A DNA stretch of 64,000 nucleotides, taken from contig NC_086172.1 of the NCBI RefSeq assembly GCF_023053635.1, positions 15,343,501 through 15,407,500 of the forward strand. Reading direction: 5' to 3'. Made by a program: the position numbers and the translations under genes. Positions within the stretch are counted from its first letter, which is position 1; every line of letters starts with the position of its first letter. This document shows positions 12,415-24,030 of this stretch, in pieces. The notes beneath the pieces were generated by a model, which worked only from the letters and a program-made list of their open reading frames with translations, did no database searches and had not been told where the DNA came from. The stretch is from Elgaria multicarinata webbii. Taxonomy: Eukaryota > Chordata > Lepidosauria > Squamata > Anguidae.

Positions 12415-12484
12415 TATGTTTCACCATCAATGTACATTGATGGTGCTATATAAATAAATAAATAAATAAATAAATAATAATAAT
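12415..12484 (+). mobile_element. Retroposon 3' tail, in MLPH intron
   Basis: 'caatgtacattgatggtgct' followed by ATATAAATAAATAAATA. Same family as 9390. Confidence 0.55.
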
Positions 12485-12711
12485 ATGTAGCTCCTGACGA
12501 AGGACAATGTCCGAAACATGTTGAGTACATTTAAGAACTATTTTAAGAATAAAAATATAGATTTATAGCCCCAGAGCTTTGCTCTCCCCTTTTTCTCTTC
12601 ACTATTGCTACAATGCCTTGAAGTGTGTGTGTACGTGTATGTTGTATTTATGTTGGTAAAAAGAGTTGCATCAACTTTAGAAAGGAATGACATGTGCTAT
12701 TTGCTCTAAAG

Positions 12712-12804
12712 GTATCTGATATAGAATCCCGAATAGCAGCTCTGAGTGCTGCTGGACTGACAGTTAAACCAGTGGAAAAATCCAAGAAGAAGTCAAGCAC
12801 TCAG
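12712..12804 (+). CDS. MLPH: Melanophilin, internal exon ([11 protein letters not shown] block)
   Basis: This exon is 31 codons in phase 0, with acceptor 'ttgctctaaag' and donor CAG/gtgagt. It encodes [20 protein letters not shown] followed by a lysine-rich VEKSKKKSSTQ. The block is almost identical to the human melanophilin segment [20 protein letters not shown] as I remember it, and it is the strongest single piece of evidence for the gene. The intron before it is 702 bp and contains only a short repeat tail at 12415-12484. The basic tail lies in the C-terminal actin-binding domain of the family. No frame damage is seen. Confidence 0.95.
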
Positions 12805-14059
12805 GTGAGTAGACCTATATTTTACAAAGAACAGCAGTGTTTACTTATAGCCAGCCTTTGTGCTTTCAGAAATGGAGATCAGCCATTGTTCCTGCTTCCC
12901 CAAATGCCCTGCTAGATGTATTCTGTTATCTGTAACACCTACTATTGGCTAATGGAGACTGCAGGTCTTGTTATTGAGAGCATTGTTGTTTATTCGTTCG
13001 GTTGCTTCCGACTCATGGCCATAACACCAGGCCAATTTCCCCCTATTTCCTGTTCTTTTGCCTGATGAAGAGTTCTGGGAAATCTGAAACCTTGCACAAT
13101 TTTGAGGAATTTTGGTTGGTCCTAATAAAAGTATGGATTGTGGATTTTTTTTCTTATGGGCTACCATGTTGTTCTTTTTAAGTGGTTATTTATGAAAGCC
13201 AGAAGGGGACCCTTAGATTAATGCAGTTAGCTTAAAACTAAATATTTCCTGCATTACACAGATGCATAAAATTCACTTGCAATAGTAGTGCGCTCACATT
13301 TAACGTGTATGTGAAAGCGAATAAGAGCTTAGAGTCATAAAAGGCTCAAAATGAAAGGATTTCTAGCGAAGAAGCCCTGGATACTTTTCCCATGGGCAAC
13401 ACTATATCACCTCTAGGACTGAAATTCTAAACAAATTCTAGAATTGGACTTCAGGGTAAACACATGTCGATTACATGATGTGTCTGCTTAATTAATAATT
13501 GTATTTATTTACATAGTGACATCAGTGTAGTACTTTACAGAGCAACACAAGCAAAAGGCAGGTCTCTACCCTCTGGATTAAGACAGGTTTGGGAAGAAAG
13601 GAAATGGTGGGAGGGAGACTGAGGTGACTGCAAGCCAAGGCTCAGTTTCTATTGGGGATTAGGACTTAAGCCAAAGGCATCCTAGGAAATGTAAGTTTTG
13701 TACCGGAGCTTGGAAGAAGGAAGAGAGGTGGCATCATGTAGACATTCTGGGAGGGAGCTGCTGGCATTAGAGTTGTAGGCAGCAAAGAAAGCTGGGATCA
13801 TTTTATAGATCAGGCTTTTGAGGGCAACAATGAAAGTGATTGCTACGAATAGATTTGAAGTTAATGCTTCAAAATATTTATTTATTTATTTGGTATTTCC
13901 TAAATATAATAAAATCCCTAAGCAGTTCACATATAAAATGGTAATACTAGTAATGAATATTACTAATTAATAAGGACACTAATAATACTACTACTGATTG
14001 GTGGTGACACTTCTGATCCACAGCTCTCAAAGCACTTCACTAATAGAAATCACATATTT

Positions 14060-14415
14060 ATTTATTTATTTATTTATTACATTTTTATACCGCCCAATAG
14101 CCGAAGCTTTCTGGGCGGTTCACAAAAATTAAAACCATAATAAAACAACCAACAGGTTAAAAGCACAAATACAAAATACAATATAAAAAGCACAACCAGG
14201 ATAAAACCATGCAGCAAAATTGATATAAGATTAAAAATACAGAGTTAAAACAGTAAGATTTAAATTTAAGTTAAAATTAAATGTTAAAATACTGAGAGAA
14301 TTAAAAGGTCTTCAGCTGGCGACGAAAGGAGTACAGTGTAGGCGCCAGGCGGACCTCTCTGGGGAGCTCATTCCACAACCGGGGTGCCACAGCGGAGAAA
14401 GCCCTCCTCCTAGTA
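14060..14415 (-). mobile_element. L2-like 3' end, antisense, in MLPH intron
   Basis: 'accgcccaatagccgaagct' at left is the terminal motif in reverse. The right part, 'gctcattccacaaccggggt' and 'gagaaagccctcctcctagt', is the end of the coding region. Confidence 0.8.
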
Positions 14416-14418
14416 GCC

Positions 14419-14454
14419 ATATAATTAAGATATAATTATATATCTTAATTATAT
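14419..14454. repeat. AT-rich palindrome
   Basis: The arms atataattaagatat and atatcttaattatat are perfect complements around a 6-base centre, at the end of an antisense L2. Confidence 0.8.
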
Positions 14455-14769
14455 AATGATATAATTAAGAGTTAAATCAAATTATACATGCAGCAGAGAG
14501 AGGACTTCATGAAAACTCTTGGACCTGTCTCTGTCATTCCTTTCCCTATATTATATAAATACATTGTTTTCGGTTGGCTTCTCCCATCTTGGGTAGTATT
14601 TTTAATAGCACATTGTACCACTTTTCCATGGTGCAGATCTAGAGTGGTCGAGGCACAAAAGCCAGAAGCCACGTAATCTTTGGACTGAACCCATCAGCCC
14701 AGTTAGCTGAGGTGTCCATGAAGAGACCCATCAGCTAACTGCACTGAGGGTAGCAGAAAACCTACCACA

Positions 14770-14930
14770 ACTTATTTATTTATTTATTTATTTATTTGTT
14801 ACATTTATATACCGCCCCATAGCTGAAGCTCTCTGGGCAGTTTACAAAAGTTTAAAACAGTGAACAATAAAAAGTATACAAAATTTAAAAACATAAAAAC
14901 AACAGTACTATAAAAACATCTGCTGCCAAC
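14770..14930 (-). mobile_element. L2-like 3' tail, antisense, in MLPH intron
   Basis: (TTTA)n, then 'ataccgccccatagctgaag' and 'ctctgggcagtttacaaaag'. Confidence 0.8.
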
Positions 14931-15015
14931 ATTTGGCAGCATCTAGCTGAGTTTGGTTTTGGTTTTTGCACTACAACAAACCAGAGCAATGTCTTTCATG
15001 TCTTCCACCTACCAG

Positions 15016-15108
15016 GTGTTCACTCTCCAGCATCCCAGAAATGCACATGACTCTCTAGAGGACCAGTGTTCAGACTCTCCTGTTACAGCATCACCTGATG
15101 ACTTCAAA
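15016..15108 (+). CDS. MLPH: Melanophilin, internal exon (variable linker)
   Basis: This exon is 31 codons in phase 0, with acceptor 'tccacctaccag' and donor AAA/gtgagt. It encodes VFTLQHPRNAHDSLEDQCSD and then SPVTASPDDFK. By position it corresponds to the human IFLPRVAGKLGKR...SEAK segment, a poorly conserved acidic and serine-rich linker between the VSDIES and LRRKF blocks. Identity is low, so the call rests on phase, length, position between two clear melanophilin exons, and clean splice sites. The 2.2-kb intron upstream holds two antisense L2 tails. Confidence 0.8.
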
Positions 15109-15248
15109 GTGAGTTGCACATTTACTGAGATGCCAATGGGACACATCAAAGCCAAAGTGCTGTAGTTGTGTTTCTTGTGGGGATGGAAAAGAGTGGGTGG
15201 GGTTTTTTGCTGTTAGTTGAAATCCACCCAAGTATGTGACTTATTTTA

Positions 15249-15389
15249 GGCCATAGCTAGACCTAAAGTTTATCCTGGGATCATCCAGGGTTCGCCCCTG
15301 CCTGAGCACTGGATCCCCTGTGTGTCGCCTAGATAAACAGGTTTGACCCCTGGATGATCCAGGGATAAACCTTAGGTCTAGCTGTGGCC
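15249..15389. mobile_element. Short foldback element, 141 bp, in MLPH intron
   Basis: GGCCATAGCTAGACCTAAAG at left and its near-complement ending GGTCTAGCTGTGGCC at right form a long hairpin. Preceded by TTA. Same family as 15443-15583 and 39941-40070. Confidence 0.85.
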
Positions 15390-15442
15390 ATGGTCTCACG
15401 TCTATCAGACTAATTTGGAATTACTTCAGAGCAAGTGACTAG

Positions 15443-15583
15443 GGCCGTAGCTAGACCTAAGGTTTATCCCAGGATTGTCCTGGGGTCAAACCTATTCATC
15501 TAAGTGCCACACAGGACATCCAGCGCTCAGGCAGGGACGAACCCGGGATGATCCTGGGTTAAACCTTAGGTCTAGCTCTGGCC
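15443..15583. mobile_element. Short foldback element, 141 bp, second copy in MLPH intron
   Basis: It has GGCCGTAGCTAGACCTAAGG at left and GGTCTAGCTCTGGCC at right, and the same length as the copy 54 bp upstream. The CTAG context on both sides hides a 3-bp duplication. Confidence 0.85.
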
Positions 15584-15959
15584 TAGTACATTTTTGCCCA
15601 ATTTAGTGTTTAAACTATTTGTTAGTGATTGATAATGAACACAGCCCTCATGATTTTTCTGACACTAGCATTGTAAACTGCAAGTTGCAAACGGCACAAT
15701 GCTAAAAACCATGGTAGAGGGGGGAAAGGGAGCCACTAAAAACCATGGTAGAGGGGGGGGGGGGAAGGGAGCCACTTAACAATTCTAATTAACAATTCAC
15801 AGTGAGGTAGGCATGGCAGGCATTTGATTCGCTAACTGATACGTCCATCAAATTTGTGCGAGGGTAAAGAAAGGCGAGGCTTAAACTGTGGCAGAAGAAC
15901 CTCAGTGACTATTGATTTACATGTTGGTACACAACCTAATAAGACTTTATTCCTTTTAG

Positions 15960-16017
15960 GTAATGTCTATGCCACATGTGTTGAGGAGAAAATTCACCAC
16001 TTCTCTTGAAATTGCAA
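15960..16017 (+). CDS. MLPH: Melanophilin, internal exon (LRRKF block)
   Basis: This exon is 58 nt, phase 0 in and phase 1 out. The acceptor is 'ttccttttag' and the donor is GCAA/gtaaga. It encodes VMSMPHVLRRKFTTSLEIA plus the first base of a serine codon, and matches human AMAVPYLLRRKFSNSLKSQ (from memory). The basic LRRKF motif belongs to the actin-binding C-terminus. The phase-1 end fits the next exon at 25302 (A + GC gives Ser). The intron that follows is 9.3 kb and is filled by an L2 with a SINE inside, an L1 scrap, a minisatellite and a copia fossil. Confidence 0.9.
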
Positions 16018-17078
16018 GTAAGACCTCTGCCCATTTATGTATGAACTGGAGGAAAATGCTTAGTGGTCTGAGAAATGATTATTTACAACCTGCCTAATGA
16101 TGGTTGTCCAAGGTAAAGCTAGTGACACATTCTGTCCTGGCCACATAGAAATAAATGTTCTGAGCACCTAAGGAAACCTCAAATTGCTGTCCATAAGTCA
16201 GTATTTTTCTAAGAGGTTTCTGATAATATAAAATGCAAAATGTGTTAGAAGTGTCTATGATCATCTCCAAATTGATGAGGAATTTTTAATTTCTTATTCA
16301 TAAGGAGTTAAGAAAAATGGCAGAATAAACATAAAATCAGATTTAAACATTTTTGTCCTTCCCCCCACTCACTTCATATGTATTATAACCTCTCTTTTTT
16401 CATTCTAAAATTGAATTTATGCTGATTTATAGCCAAGTAAAACTTCAATGGTTTTAAGTATACCAGCACCAAAGTGTTGAGGTCTGACTATATCAATGCT
16501 CCAATTGCCCATAATGCCTGATCCTACCATTCAGTGCTCTGTTGGAAGAACACCTTGGTGCACTACACTGGAAGAGGCATTTATGACTGTGGATGGATAT
16601 CAGTGTCAACAGCCTACCTATTTTATTGGGAGCTCTAGCAAAGTACACATTCACATAGAAATCTGACCAAGGTACACTCTGCTCTTGCCCGTAAACCCTA
16701 AAGTGTGGTATCAGAACTGAACCAATATATGGATACAGGTGTCTTTGTAGTTCCTTTATCATGATGCCTCTAATTTCTCCTCCTTATTGATTTATTTAAG
16801 ATAATAGCATTGGGGGGGGGGGAAACTTAAATAGATTAGCCTTATTTTCTCATTTTTTTTCTTTACCTCTGAAAATAAGCATCAAAGAGTCAAAGAAATG
16901 CTTTCCCACTATTTCCTTAAAGAGAAATGTGTGTTAATCACTTGAAATGCATGCAAGATATAAGTGCTAAGTATTATTAAATGCTATTTATAAAACCTTC
17001 CTGTGGAAAGGGTGGTGGGAAATGGGCAGAAGCAATAATTCTCCTGGAGAATGGTCAACCTAAAACAAGCACTATTTA
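16018..17078. other. MLPH intron, no feature seen
   Basis: Unremarkable AT-rich intronic sequence with a poly-G run at 16812-16822. Confidence 0.6.
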
Positions 17079-18948
17079 AATGCCTCCCTCTGTCAGGGAG
17101 TGGTGCCTGCTGCCTTGAAAGACGCTGTAGTGCGCCCTCTCCTAAAGAGAATCTCCCTGGAACCAGAGGTATGGGAGAACTACCACCATATCGCTAATAT
17201 CCCATTTTGGGGCACAGTGCTTTAGCATGTGGTGGCCGGGCAACTTCAGACATTCTTGGAGGAAACTGATTATCTGGACGCATTTCAGGTTTCACGCCAG
17301 GGCACGGCACTGAAACAGCCTTGGTTGCTCTGACTGACAACCTACTCTGGCTGAAAGACAGGGGGAGTGCTACCCTGTTGTTTTTCCTGGTTCTCTCACC
17401 GATTTTTGATACCATTGATTATGGTATCTTACTGGATCAGCTCTGCGAGATGATAGTAGGAGGCACTGTGTTACAGTGGTTCCACTCCTATTTGCAGGGC
17501 CGTTTCGTGTGGCGCAGAGCGGTAAAGCAGCAGTTTCTGCAGCTGAAACTCTCCCCACGGCCTGAGTTCGATCCCAGCAGAAGCTGGTTTCAGGCAGCCG
17601 GCTCAGGTCCACTCAGCCTTCCATCCTCCCTAGGTCGGTAAAATGAGTACCCAGTTAGCTGGGGGAAAGGGAATAACGGCCGGGAAGGCAACGGCAAACC
17701 ACCCCACTATAAGGCCTGCCAAGAAAACGTCAGCGAAAGCTGGCGTCCCTCCAAGAGTCAGTAATGACTCAGTGCTTGCACGAGAGGTTCTTTTCCTTTC
17801 CTTTCTTTCGAGAGAGTGGTATTGGGGGATTGCTGTTCCACCCCATGGCTATTAAGCTGTGCGGTGTCACAGGGCTCTATTCTATCCCCCATACTGTTCA
17901 ACATCTATATGAAACCACTGTGAGAGGTCATTAGGGTTTTGGGGGTTGGGTGCCATCAGTATGCTGATAATACTCAGCTCTATTTTACCTTCTTGTCGTA
18001 GTCACCTAGGGCACTGAAGGTGCTGGACCAGTGCCTGGAGGCTATACTGGGTTGGATGAGGGCTAATAAACTGAATCTGTTGGTGGTTCCCGAGTCTGGG
18101 ATTTGGGTTCTTGATGGGGTTGCCCTCCCTCTGAAGGAGCAGATGCATAGCTTTGGAGTACTCCTAGATCCATACTTTGCACTGGAGGCCCAGGTGGACT
18201 CTGTTGCCTGGAGTACTTGGGGTCAGCTTCGGCTGATCCACCAACTATAGCCTTTCCTGGACAGGGACAACCTAGCCACAGTAGTCCATGCGCTAGTAAC
18301 TTCCCAATTAGATTACTACAACGCACTCTACATGGGGCTGCCATTGAAGATGATTCGGAAGTTGCACTGGTGCAAAATGCATCTTAGAAAGACCATATAA
18401 CACCAGTCTTAAAAGAATTGCATTGGCTGCCTATACTCTTCCAGTCAGAATTCAAGGTGTTGGTAATGACATCCAAAGTCCTAAACAGCTTGGGAGTTTG
18501 GTACTTGAGGGAGTGCCTCTCCCTATATATGCCTGGCCAAGATTTCAGATCTGTTGTAGGAGCCCTTCTCTGTGTCCCACCAACATGAGACATACATTAT
18601 GGTGGGATGTGGGAGAGGGCTTTCTCTGTTGTGGCACCCTGCTTGTGGAATACCCTCTCCTTGGAGGCCTGGCTGGCACCAACACTGGCTTCATTTTGGC
18701 ACCAAGTTAAAACATGGCTTTTTATCAAAGCCTTTGAGGGCTAAATTCTCCATGGTTACACTTAGTTTTAATTGTTTTGTTGCTTTTTTAAAAAAAACAC
18801 TACTGATTTTAACTTGTTAAGGATTTAATACATTTTTAGCTGTGTAAATGGTTTATGTTTATATTGTTCTGATTTTATCTGTACGTTGCCCTAAAATCCC
18901 AGTGATAATAGAGCAGGATACAAATGTTTTAATAAATACATAAATAAT
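17079..18948 (+). mobile_element. L2-like LINE, old copy with SINE inside
   Basis: Reverse-transcriptase remnants are visible in shifting frames: VVPAALKDAVVRPLLK near the start, then (17321-17510) MVALTDNLLWLKDRGS and FDTIDYGILLDQLCEM...WFHSYLQGRF, then MLDQCLEAILGWMRANKLNL (18020-18080) and the C-terminal region. The 3' end is 'acgttgccctaaaatcccag' with an (AATA)-type tail. Multiple stops and frameshifts are present. A tRNA-derived SINE interrupts it at 17508-17810. Confidence 0.8.
17508..17810 (+). mobile_element. tRNA-derived SINE inserted in L2
   Basis: The head 'ggcgcagagcggtaaagcag' resembles a pol III A box and 'gagttcgatccc' a B box, 55 bases apart. The body has 'aagtaatgactc'-type sequence (gtcagtaatgactcagtgct) similar to BovB-tailed Sauria SINEs. 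TTTCG occurs on both sides (17503-17507 and 17806-17810) as a possible short duplication. The L2 reading continues on either side. Confidence 0.7.
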
Positions 18949-18954
18949 ATTTAT

Positions 18955-19345
18955 CTTACTTGATGCTGAGTGAGAAGGCCTTTGACTGGGTTGATCAACA
19001 GTTGTTATTTAAGGTATTACAGAGATTTAATATGGGAGATACATTCCTGTAAAATATCAAATCAATTTATATTAAGTCTCAGACAACACTTGTGGAGAAG
19101 GATCTAACATGGTTGAAAAGAGGAGAAGGCAAAGATGGTTAAAGGCAAAACCAAGATCCTACCTTGGTTTTGCAATTTTCATTGAGCCACTTGCTATAAG
19201 CATTAGATCTAACAGGAGGTTTTCTGGTATTACAATTGAATCCTGTGAACACAAAAAGATATTATATGTTGATGATCTAGTGTTAACTACAACCAATTTT
19301 GTGCAAGCTGTGGAAGGAATTCTGAGTTGTATTTACACAGCCTTC
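18955..19345 (+). mobile_element. L1 reverse-transcriptase fragment, degraded
   Basis: Readable pieces include LDAE-KAFDWVDQQLLFKVLQ near the start and FIEPLAISIRSNRRFSGITI with KKILYVDDLVLTTTNF (a YVDD catalytic box) at 19170-19300. Frame changes and an internal deletion are present. It follows directly after the L2 tail. Confidence 0.75.
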
Positions 19346-19472
19346 CTTAACCTGGTGCCCTTGTTTGGAATCTGACTCTTGTCAGCTCTAGCTGGCCAAT
19401 TGTCTAGAATTGTCTGGGAGTTGTAATCAACAACAACAACTGGAGGGCACCAGGTTGGGGAAGAGTGTGTAA
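19337..19472. mobile_element. Palindromic MITE (CCTGGTGCCC type)
   Basis: 'ccttccttaacctggtgccc' at left and 'gggcaccaggttggggaag' at right are inverted. Sequence between includes 'gggagttgtaatcaacaa', the usual middle of this abundant sauropsid repeat. Confidence 0.7.
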
Positions 19473-19528
19473 ATACATATAGTTCATTACAATTATACTT
19501 GAGTGGTAATGGACATGTTTGTTGATCT

Positions 19529-19652
19529 AGGCCAGTCTTACCCAACCTGGGGCTCTCCAGATGTTTTGGGTTAGCTCCCTGTATGGCCAATGCTCAAGAA
19601 TTATGGGAATCATAGCCCAAAACTTCTGGGGAGCCTTGGGTCAGGGAAGGCT
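19529..19652. mobile_element. Palindromic MITE, second diverged copy
   Basis: 'cccaacctggggctctccag' at left and 'tctggggagccttgggtcag' at right pair with one another. Same type as the copy 60 bp upstream. Confidence 0.65.
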
Positions 19653-20568
19653 GATCTATGCCTTGCATGTCCCCTCTCTGTTATTAAGGAATAAGTCATC
19701 CAGCTTCACTCTTTGGGACAAGAAGATAAACTGGACTTTTCACTCTGGTTGTGCAGACAGAGTGAAATATTGTCAAATGATGTAAGGAGAATATCGTAAT
19801 CACTCATAGTTTCCAGAACGGATGAAGGGTGGGACCGTATCTTCTTTCTATTCTCCCCCTGGGGTCAATGATGTACAAAATGGCTCAAGGAAATATGCAG
19901 ATAGGGAAAATTGGAAATAGGATATAATGAATTGCAAGGTTAGTTAGAAGAGGCTCAAAGGTCCAATCTCGTAACCTGATGGCTTTTTTTAGGTGATGTA
20001 GGTGATTCATGTAGGTGATTCATGGAGATGTCTCTTGAGTCTGTCGTGGCCCAAATCACAACAGAGATGCCTTCTGTGTTCCAACACACTTTTATTTGAT
20101 AGAAGGGAATGTACGTTACAATGGAAAAATGCACTTCTGTCAAGGAGCTACCTTCTGACCCTTTCTGGGTGTGCCAGCTGTTTTATTAGCAATTTTGGTC
20201 ATGTAAACATGGAATAACTGAGCATGCACAAAGTACTTTGTTGAATCAATAGGGAATTTAGTCGAACACGGGTTTCTGTAGAAAGCCGAGCTCTTTCCTG
20301 TCTGTCCTGTAAGAGGAACTTGCCTAACAGCTGTTTCAAAGTTCACCCAGAGTGAGTATTATTTCTACACTAGGCACAGGATTTTTTTAATGAACAGTTC
20401 AACTCCAGTACCAACATGGCTTCCCTTAGGCCAAGATATGCCTGTGGCCACCACAGGTTTTTAAATGTAACACAGCATTTGCAACTCAGCACTATTTTCA
20501 TAAGCCCTACTGTTGGATCCCCAATTTCAGTACGGTATACAAGGACTTGGACTATTGCAAAAAATGTT

Positions 20569-20702
20569 TAATGAAATAGTTACAAGGCTATGAATGAAAT
20601 AGTTACAAGACTATGAATGAAATAGCTACAAGACTATGAATGAAATAGTTACAAGACTATGAATGAAATAGTTACAAGACTATGAATGAAATAGTTACAA
20701 GA
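20569..20702 (+). repeat. 23-bp minisatellite in MLPH intron
   Basis: The unit is gaatgaaatagttacaagac plus tat, in nearly six copies with two single-base variants. It sits immediately before a CR1 fragment. Confidence 0.95.
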
Positions 20703-20704
20703 AA

Positions 20705-20845
20705 TGGAACTGTTAGAAAGAATTTCCTGATGGTATAAACTGTTTGGCAGTGGAACAGACTACCTCAGAAGATGGCAGGCTCCCTTCTAATTTCTTCCTA
20801 AGTGATGTGGTCTAGGGCAAGGATACTGACTGCACAGTGTCCGGA
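20705..20845 (+). mobile_element. CR1 3' fragment, degraded
   Basis: 'gttagaaagaatttcctgat' and 'ggcagtggaacagactacct' correspond to the [16 protein letters not shown] region of CR1. It follows directly after a 23-bp tandem array. Confidence 0.6.
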
Positions 20846-20926
20846 AAGGTGTGAGTTTGCTATGGTGGAGTGAACAGAGTGTTTTGCTTAAACCAAGCAG
20901 TTTAAATCCCTCTTCAGCCATCATCA

Positions 20927-20976
<50 letters not shown>

Positions 20977-20978
20977 TA

Positions 20979-21060
20979 TTGCGTTTGTATACCGCCCCAT
21001 AGCTGAAGCTCTCTGGGCGGTTCACATTTAATTAGCCATGAAGTAAATTAAATAATTGCA
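20979..21060 (-). mobile_element. L2-like 3' tail, antisense
   Basis: 'ataccgccccatagctgaag' after a (TTA)n array at 20921-20978. Confidence 0.75.
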
Positions 21061-21139
21061 GTCTATCTCTTAGCCTACAAGCATGTTGTGGAGATAGAAT
21101 TGAGAAAGCATCAGGACTGTCTCTGTAAAAGGGGAATGG

Positions 21140-21556
21140 ACCATTCTGAAATTTGGATACCTGAGAGAGCGCCTTCTCCCTTACCAACCTGCCCGGTCAC
21201 TGAGGTCATCCGAGGGCCTGCTCCTGGTGGTTCCACCTAGATCCATCCTCCGATTGGAGTCCACCAGGGGAAGAGCCTTCAGCGTGGTGGCGCCCCTCCT
21301 GTGGAATTCCCTGCCTCTGGAGGTCAGGCAGGCTCCGACCTTGTACTCCTTTCGGCGCCTCCTGAAAACATCTTTATTCCAAGAAGCCTTTCTTTAACAT
21401 GCAGCCTTGGATTTCTGTTTTTGCTTCTTTTTAAATTTTGTTTTAACTGTTTTATTGTTTTTCTTTTCATTTTACCTTGTACACCGCTCTGAAATTTTTC
21501 AATGGGGAGCGGTATATAAATATTCTAAATAAATAAATAAATAAATAAATAAATTT
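21140..21556 (+). mobile_element. L2-like LINE 3' end, longer copy
   Basis: It encodes the end of the L2 ORF ('ggaattccctgcctctggag', LWNSLPLEVRQAPTL type) and the 3' UTR, finishing in 'gagcggtatataaatattct' with (AAAT)n. Confidence 0.82.
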
Positions 21557-22059
21557 GCTATGCACTCTGTATCTCAGGGGCAGAGCCACCTATAAACCTG
21601 AAGTTTCAGCTGTTTCTGTTGTTTGACCACACTTGATTTGGAAGACCACTGCAAGTTTTAAACAGGACCTTTACTTAATATCAACAGGCGTCTTCCTACA
21701 ATTAAAGCAAGCAAAGTAAAGTAGGTGAAGTGAAACCAAAACCAGCACCAAAATCTCTGCTTGCATGTGATGATGATGATGATGATTTAACCATTTAGTG
21801 AGTTTCAACTAGTTATTTCCCCCTCCCTACAGTGAATTTAACTAATGGCTGTTGCTTATTCCAACACCCCTTCTCAAATTGCCATGCATTGACTTCATTC
21901 CTTTCTCATTTGCCTTAATCCAGTTAACGGCTTCCCTTTCTGGCATATGTGAAATGTTCTGCCTGGACAATGATTTAGACAGTCTGGGTTTGCCTTTATT
22001 CTCTTTGAGCTCAACATTTGCAGGTGATTGCTTTGGTTCCTGAATTTCAGTTGTCTGTA

Positions 22060-22960
22060 AGTTTATTCCAACTGCTTGCTCAGAGGGTCCTTCCTAGATG
22101 ATTCTCTATGGTGTTCTTCTTCTCCTGGTTCATGTAAAGCCATTATGGGTGGAGTCAAGACTCTGTAACCTTTGAAATGCTCACTGTATCCCAACAAGAA
22201 TCCCCTCTTCTGATCTGTTTTGTAGTTTTCTGTGTTTCTCTTCTGGGATATATGCATATGCCTTGCAGCCAAACACTTCGATGTGTCTGACACATTTCTT
22301 TCTTTCTTTCTTTCTCCATGCCAGAGTTTATGGAGGGTTCTTCACTGTACTAGAATAGAGTGAGTTTTGTAAATATGTAGCTGTGTCCACTGCCTCATCC
22401 CAATATCTATCTGATAGTTTGGAGTCTGTCAACATACATCTGATCATCTCCGTTACAGTCAAGTTCTTTTTTTTCCTTTCAGCTATCCCATTTTGCTCAG
22501 GCATCTAAGGCACATTCTTTTGGTGCTTAATCACATGGGTTCTCAGGAAGTCCTCCACTTTCTTCCTTGTAAACTCCCTTCCATTGGCAGTTTGCAGTGC
22601 GAAATCTGTTGCTTGTCACTGCTACAGAACCCCATAGCTTGTCCAGCACTTTAGCCTTACTTTTCTTGAGATATTTGACTGTAGATCTTGAATAGACATC
22701 TGTGAAAGTCACTATGTATGTGTTGCCTCCTGGGGATTTTCCACATGGAGGACTTTTTACCAGGTTTTGTTCTCTGCAGCTTTGCAACCCATGATCCACT
22801 CTGAGCCCCTTTTTTCTCGATAGGCAGAGCAAGATTTCACATCCACACAAAGAATGTGTCCCGGTGTCCTTTGTTTCCTGGCCCCTCCCAATGCCTCTGG
22901 AGTCCGTTCCTTTATTCTGGGAATCTGCACTGGCCTGTACATGCCAATTTGTTTTTTGTT
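22060..22960 (-). mobile_element. Ty1/copia LTR-retrotransposon fossil (integrase region)
   Basis: Minus-strand sequence resembles the integrase core and following region of copia pol (VTFTDVYSR and RSEEG-L-GYSEHFKGYRVL type motifs). It is clearly broken, with several interruptions, and no paired LTRs were identified. An old copy, by its state of decay. Confidence 0.7.
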
Positions 22961-22999
22961 TTGCTTTTACTGGAACTGCAGTACTTTGGAATTCCTTAA

Positions 23000-23916
23000 T
23001 TTAGAAATATGGAGCATGGAGCTCTCCTGCACCTGCTAACTTCCTGCTCAGATTCCCAACAAACATGGCTGCTAGAAAGGGGGCCTGCTGGCTGGCAGGC
23101 AGCTGAGAGCAGACTGAGCGGATTTCCTGCGTTCTGCTTTGTGAAAAGACAGCCAAGTCATCTCCCCACACCACACCATTGCAAAGCGGCCTCACATTAA
23201 AGCTTTCAAATGTTTATTCATAGTCCTGCAATACCGCTAACATACATTTTTAAAAAAGCACCAAAGCAAACTACAAAGTTAAGAAGGCAATTTCCATACT
23301 GGTGCTAAACTCATTATGCACAACTGTTCTGCTCTTTCCTTCCTTAATGGGTTTTCCATATTAAGAGAGAAGCCTGGAGATTTGCTGGGAAAAGCATGGG
23401 CAGATTCCAAAAAGGATGATGACATCACCTGGTCCACCCATGAAATGTGAGGGGAATGAGCTGTGGTGATTCCTCAATACATCCATATCTGGAAAAGCCC
23501 CTGGTGTGACGTGCCATTGAGCTGTGCACGTCACTGCGTACCAGGTCAAGAGGTTTTGAGGCTCTGTTTTAGCTTGGCTTAGAGAGTGATGCTCTGATAC
23601 AGCAGCCAGATCTCATGGTCATGGGGCATGCTGATACCTTAAAGTCCTTTATCAGCGGTCGTCTCTGCAGTGTTGATGCCACAGGTGCAGTTAGCCTTGC
23701 CTGTTCTTTTCCTTTGCTGGAGTATGCAATCCTATGGCCCCTGGGCAAGTGTCCATAAGATTGTTCAGGTTCCCCATTTGGAGACAGCATCCCAATCTCA
23801 GAAGAGGGAGTTGGAGATCAGACCCATCTCCCCTGCCCCCTCACTGCTGACAAGGAAACAACTGTGGCATATGCCTCCAAGGTTGGAAAAGCAACCTCAC
23901 GGGATGAAGAAAAGGG

Positions 23917-23917
<1 letters not shown>
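23000..23917. other. MLPH intron, no feature assigned
   Basis: GC-moderate sequence next to the copia fossil; could include more of that element, but nothing diagnostic is seen. Confidence 0.4.
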
Positions 23918-23961
<44 letters not shown>

Positions 23962-24030
23962 TATTTATTTATATAGCACCATCAATGTACATGGTGCTGT
24001 ACAGATTACACAGTAAATGTTTACACAGTG
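23918..24030 (-). mobile_element. Retroposon 3' tail, antisense, with (TTA)n
   Basis: (TTA)n at 23918-23961 and 'tagcaccatcaatgtacatg', the reverse of the 9390 tail. Confidence 0.55.
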
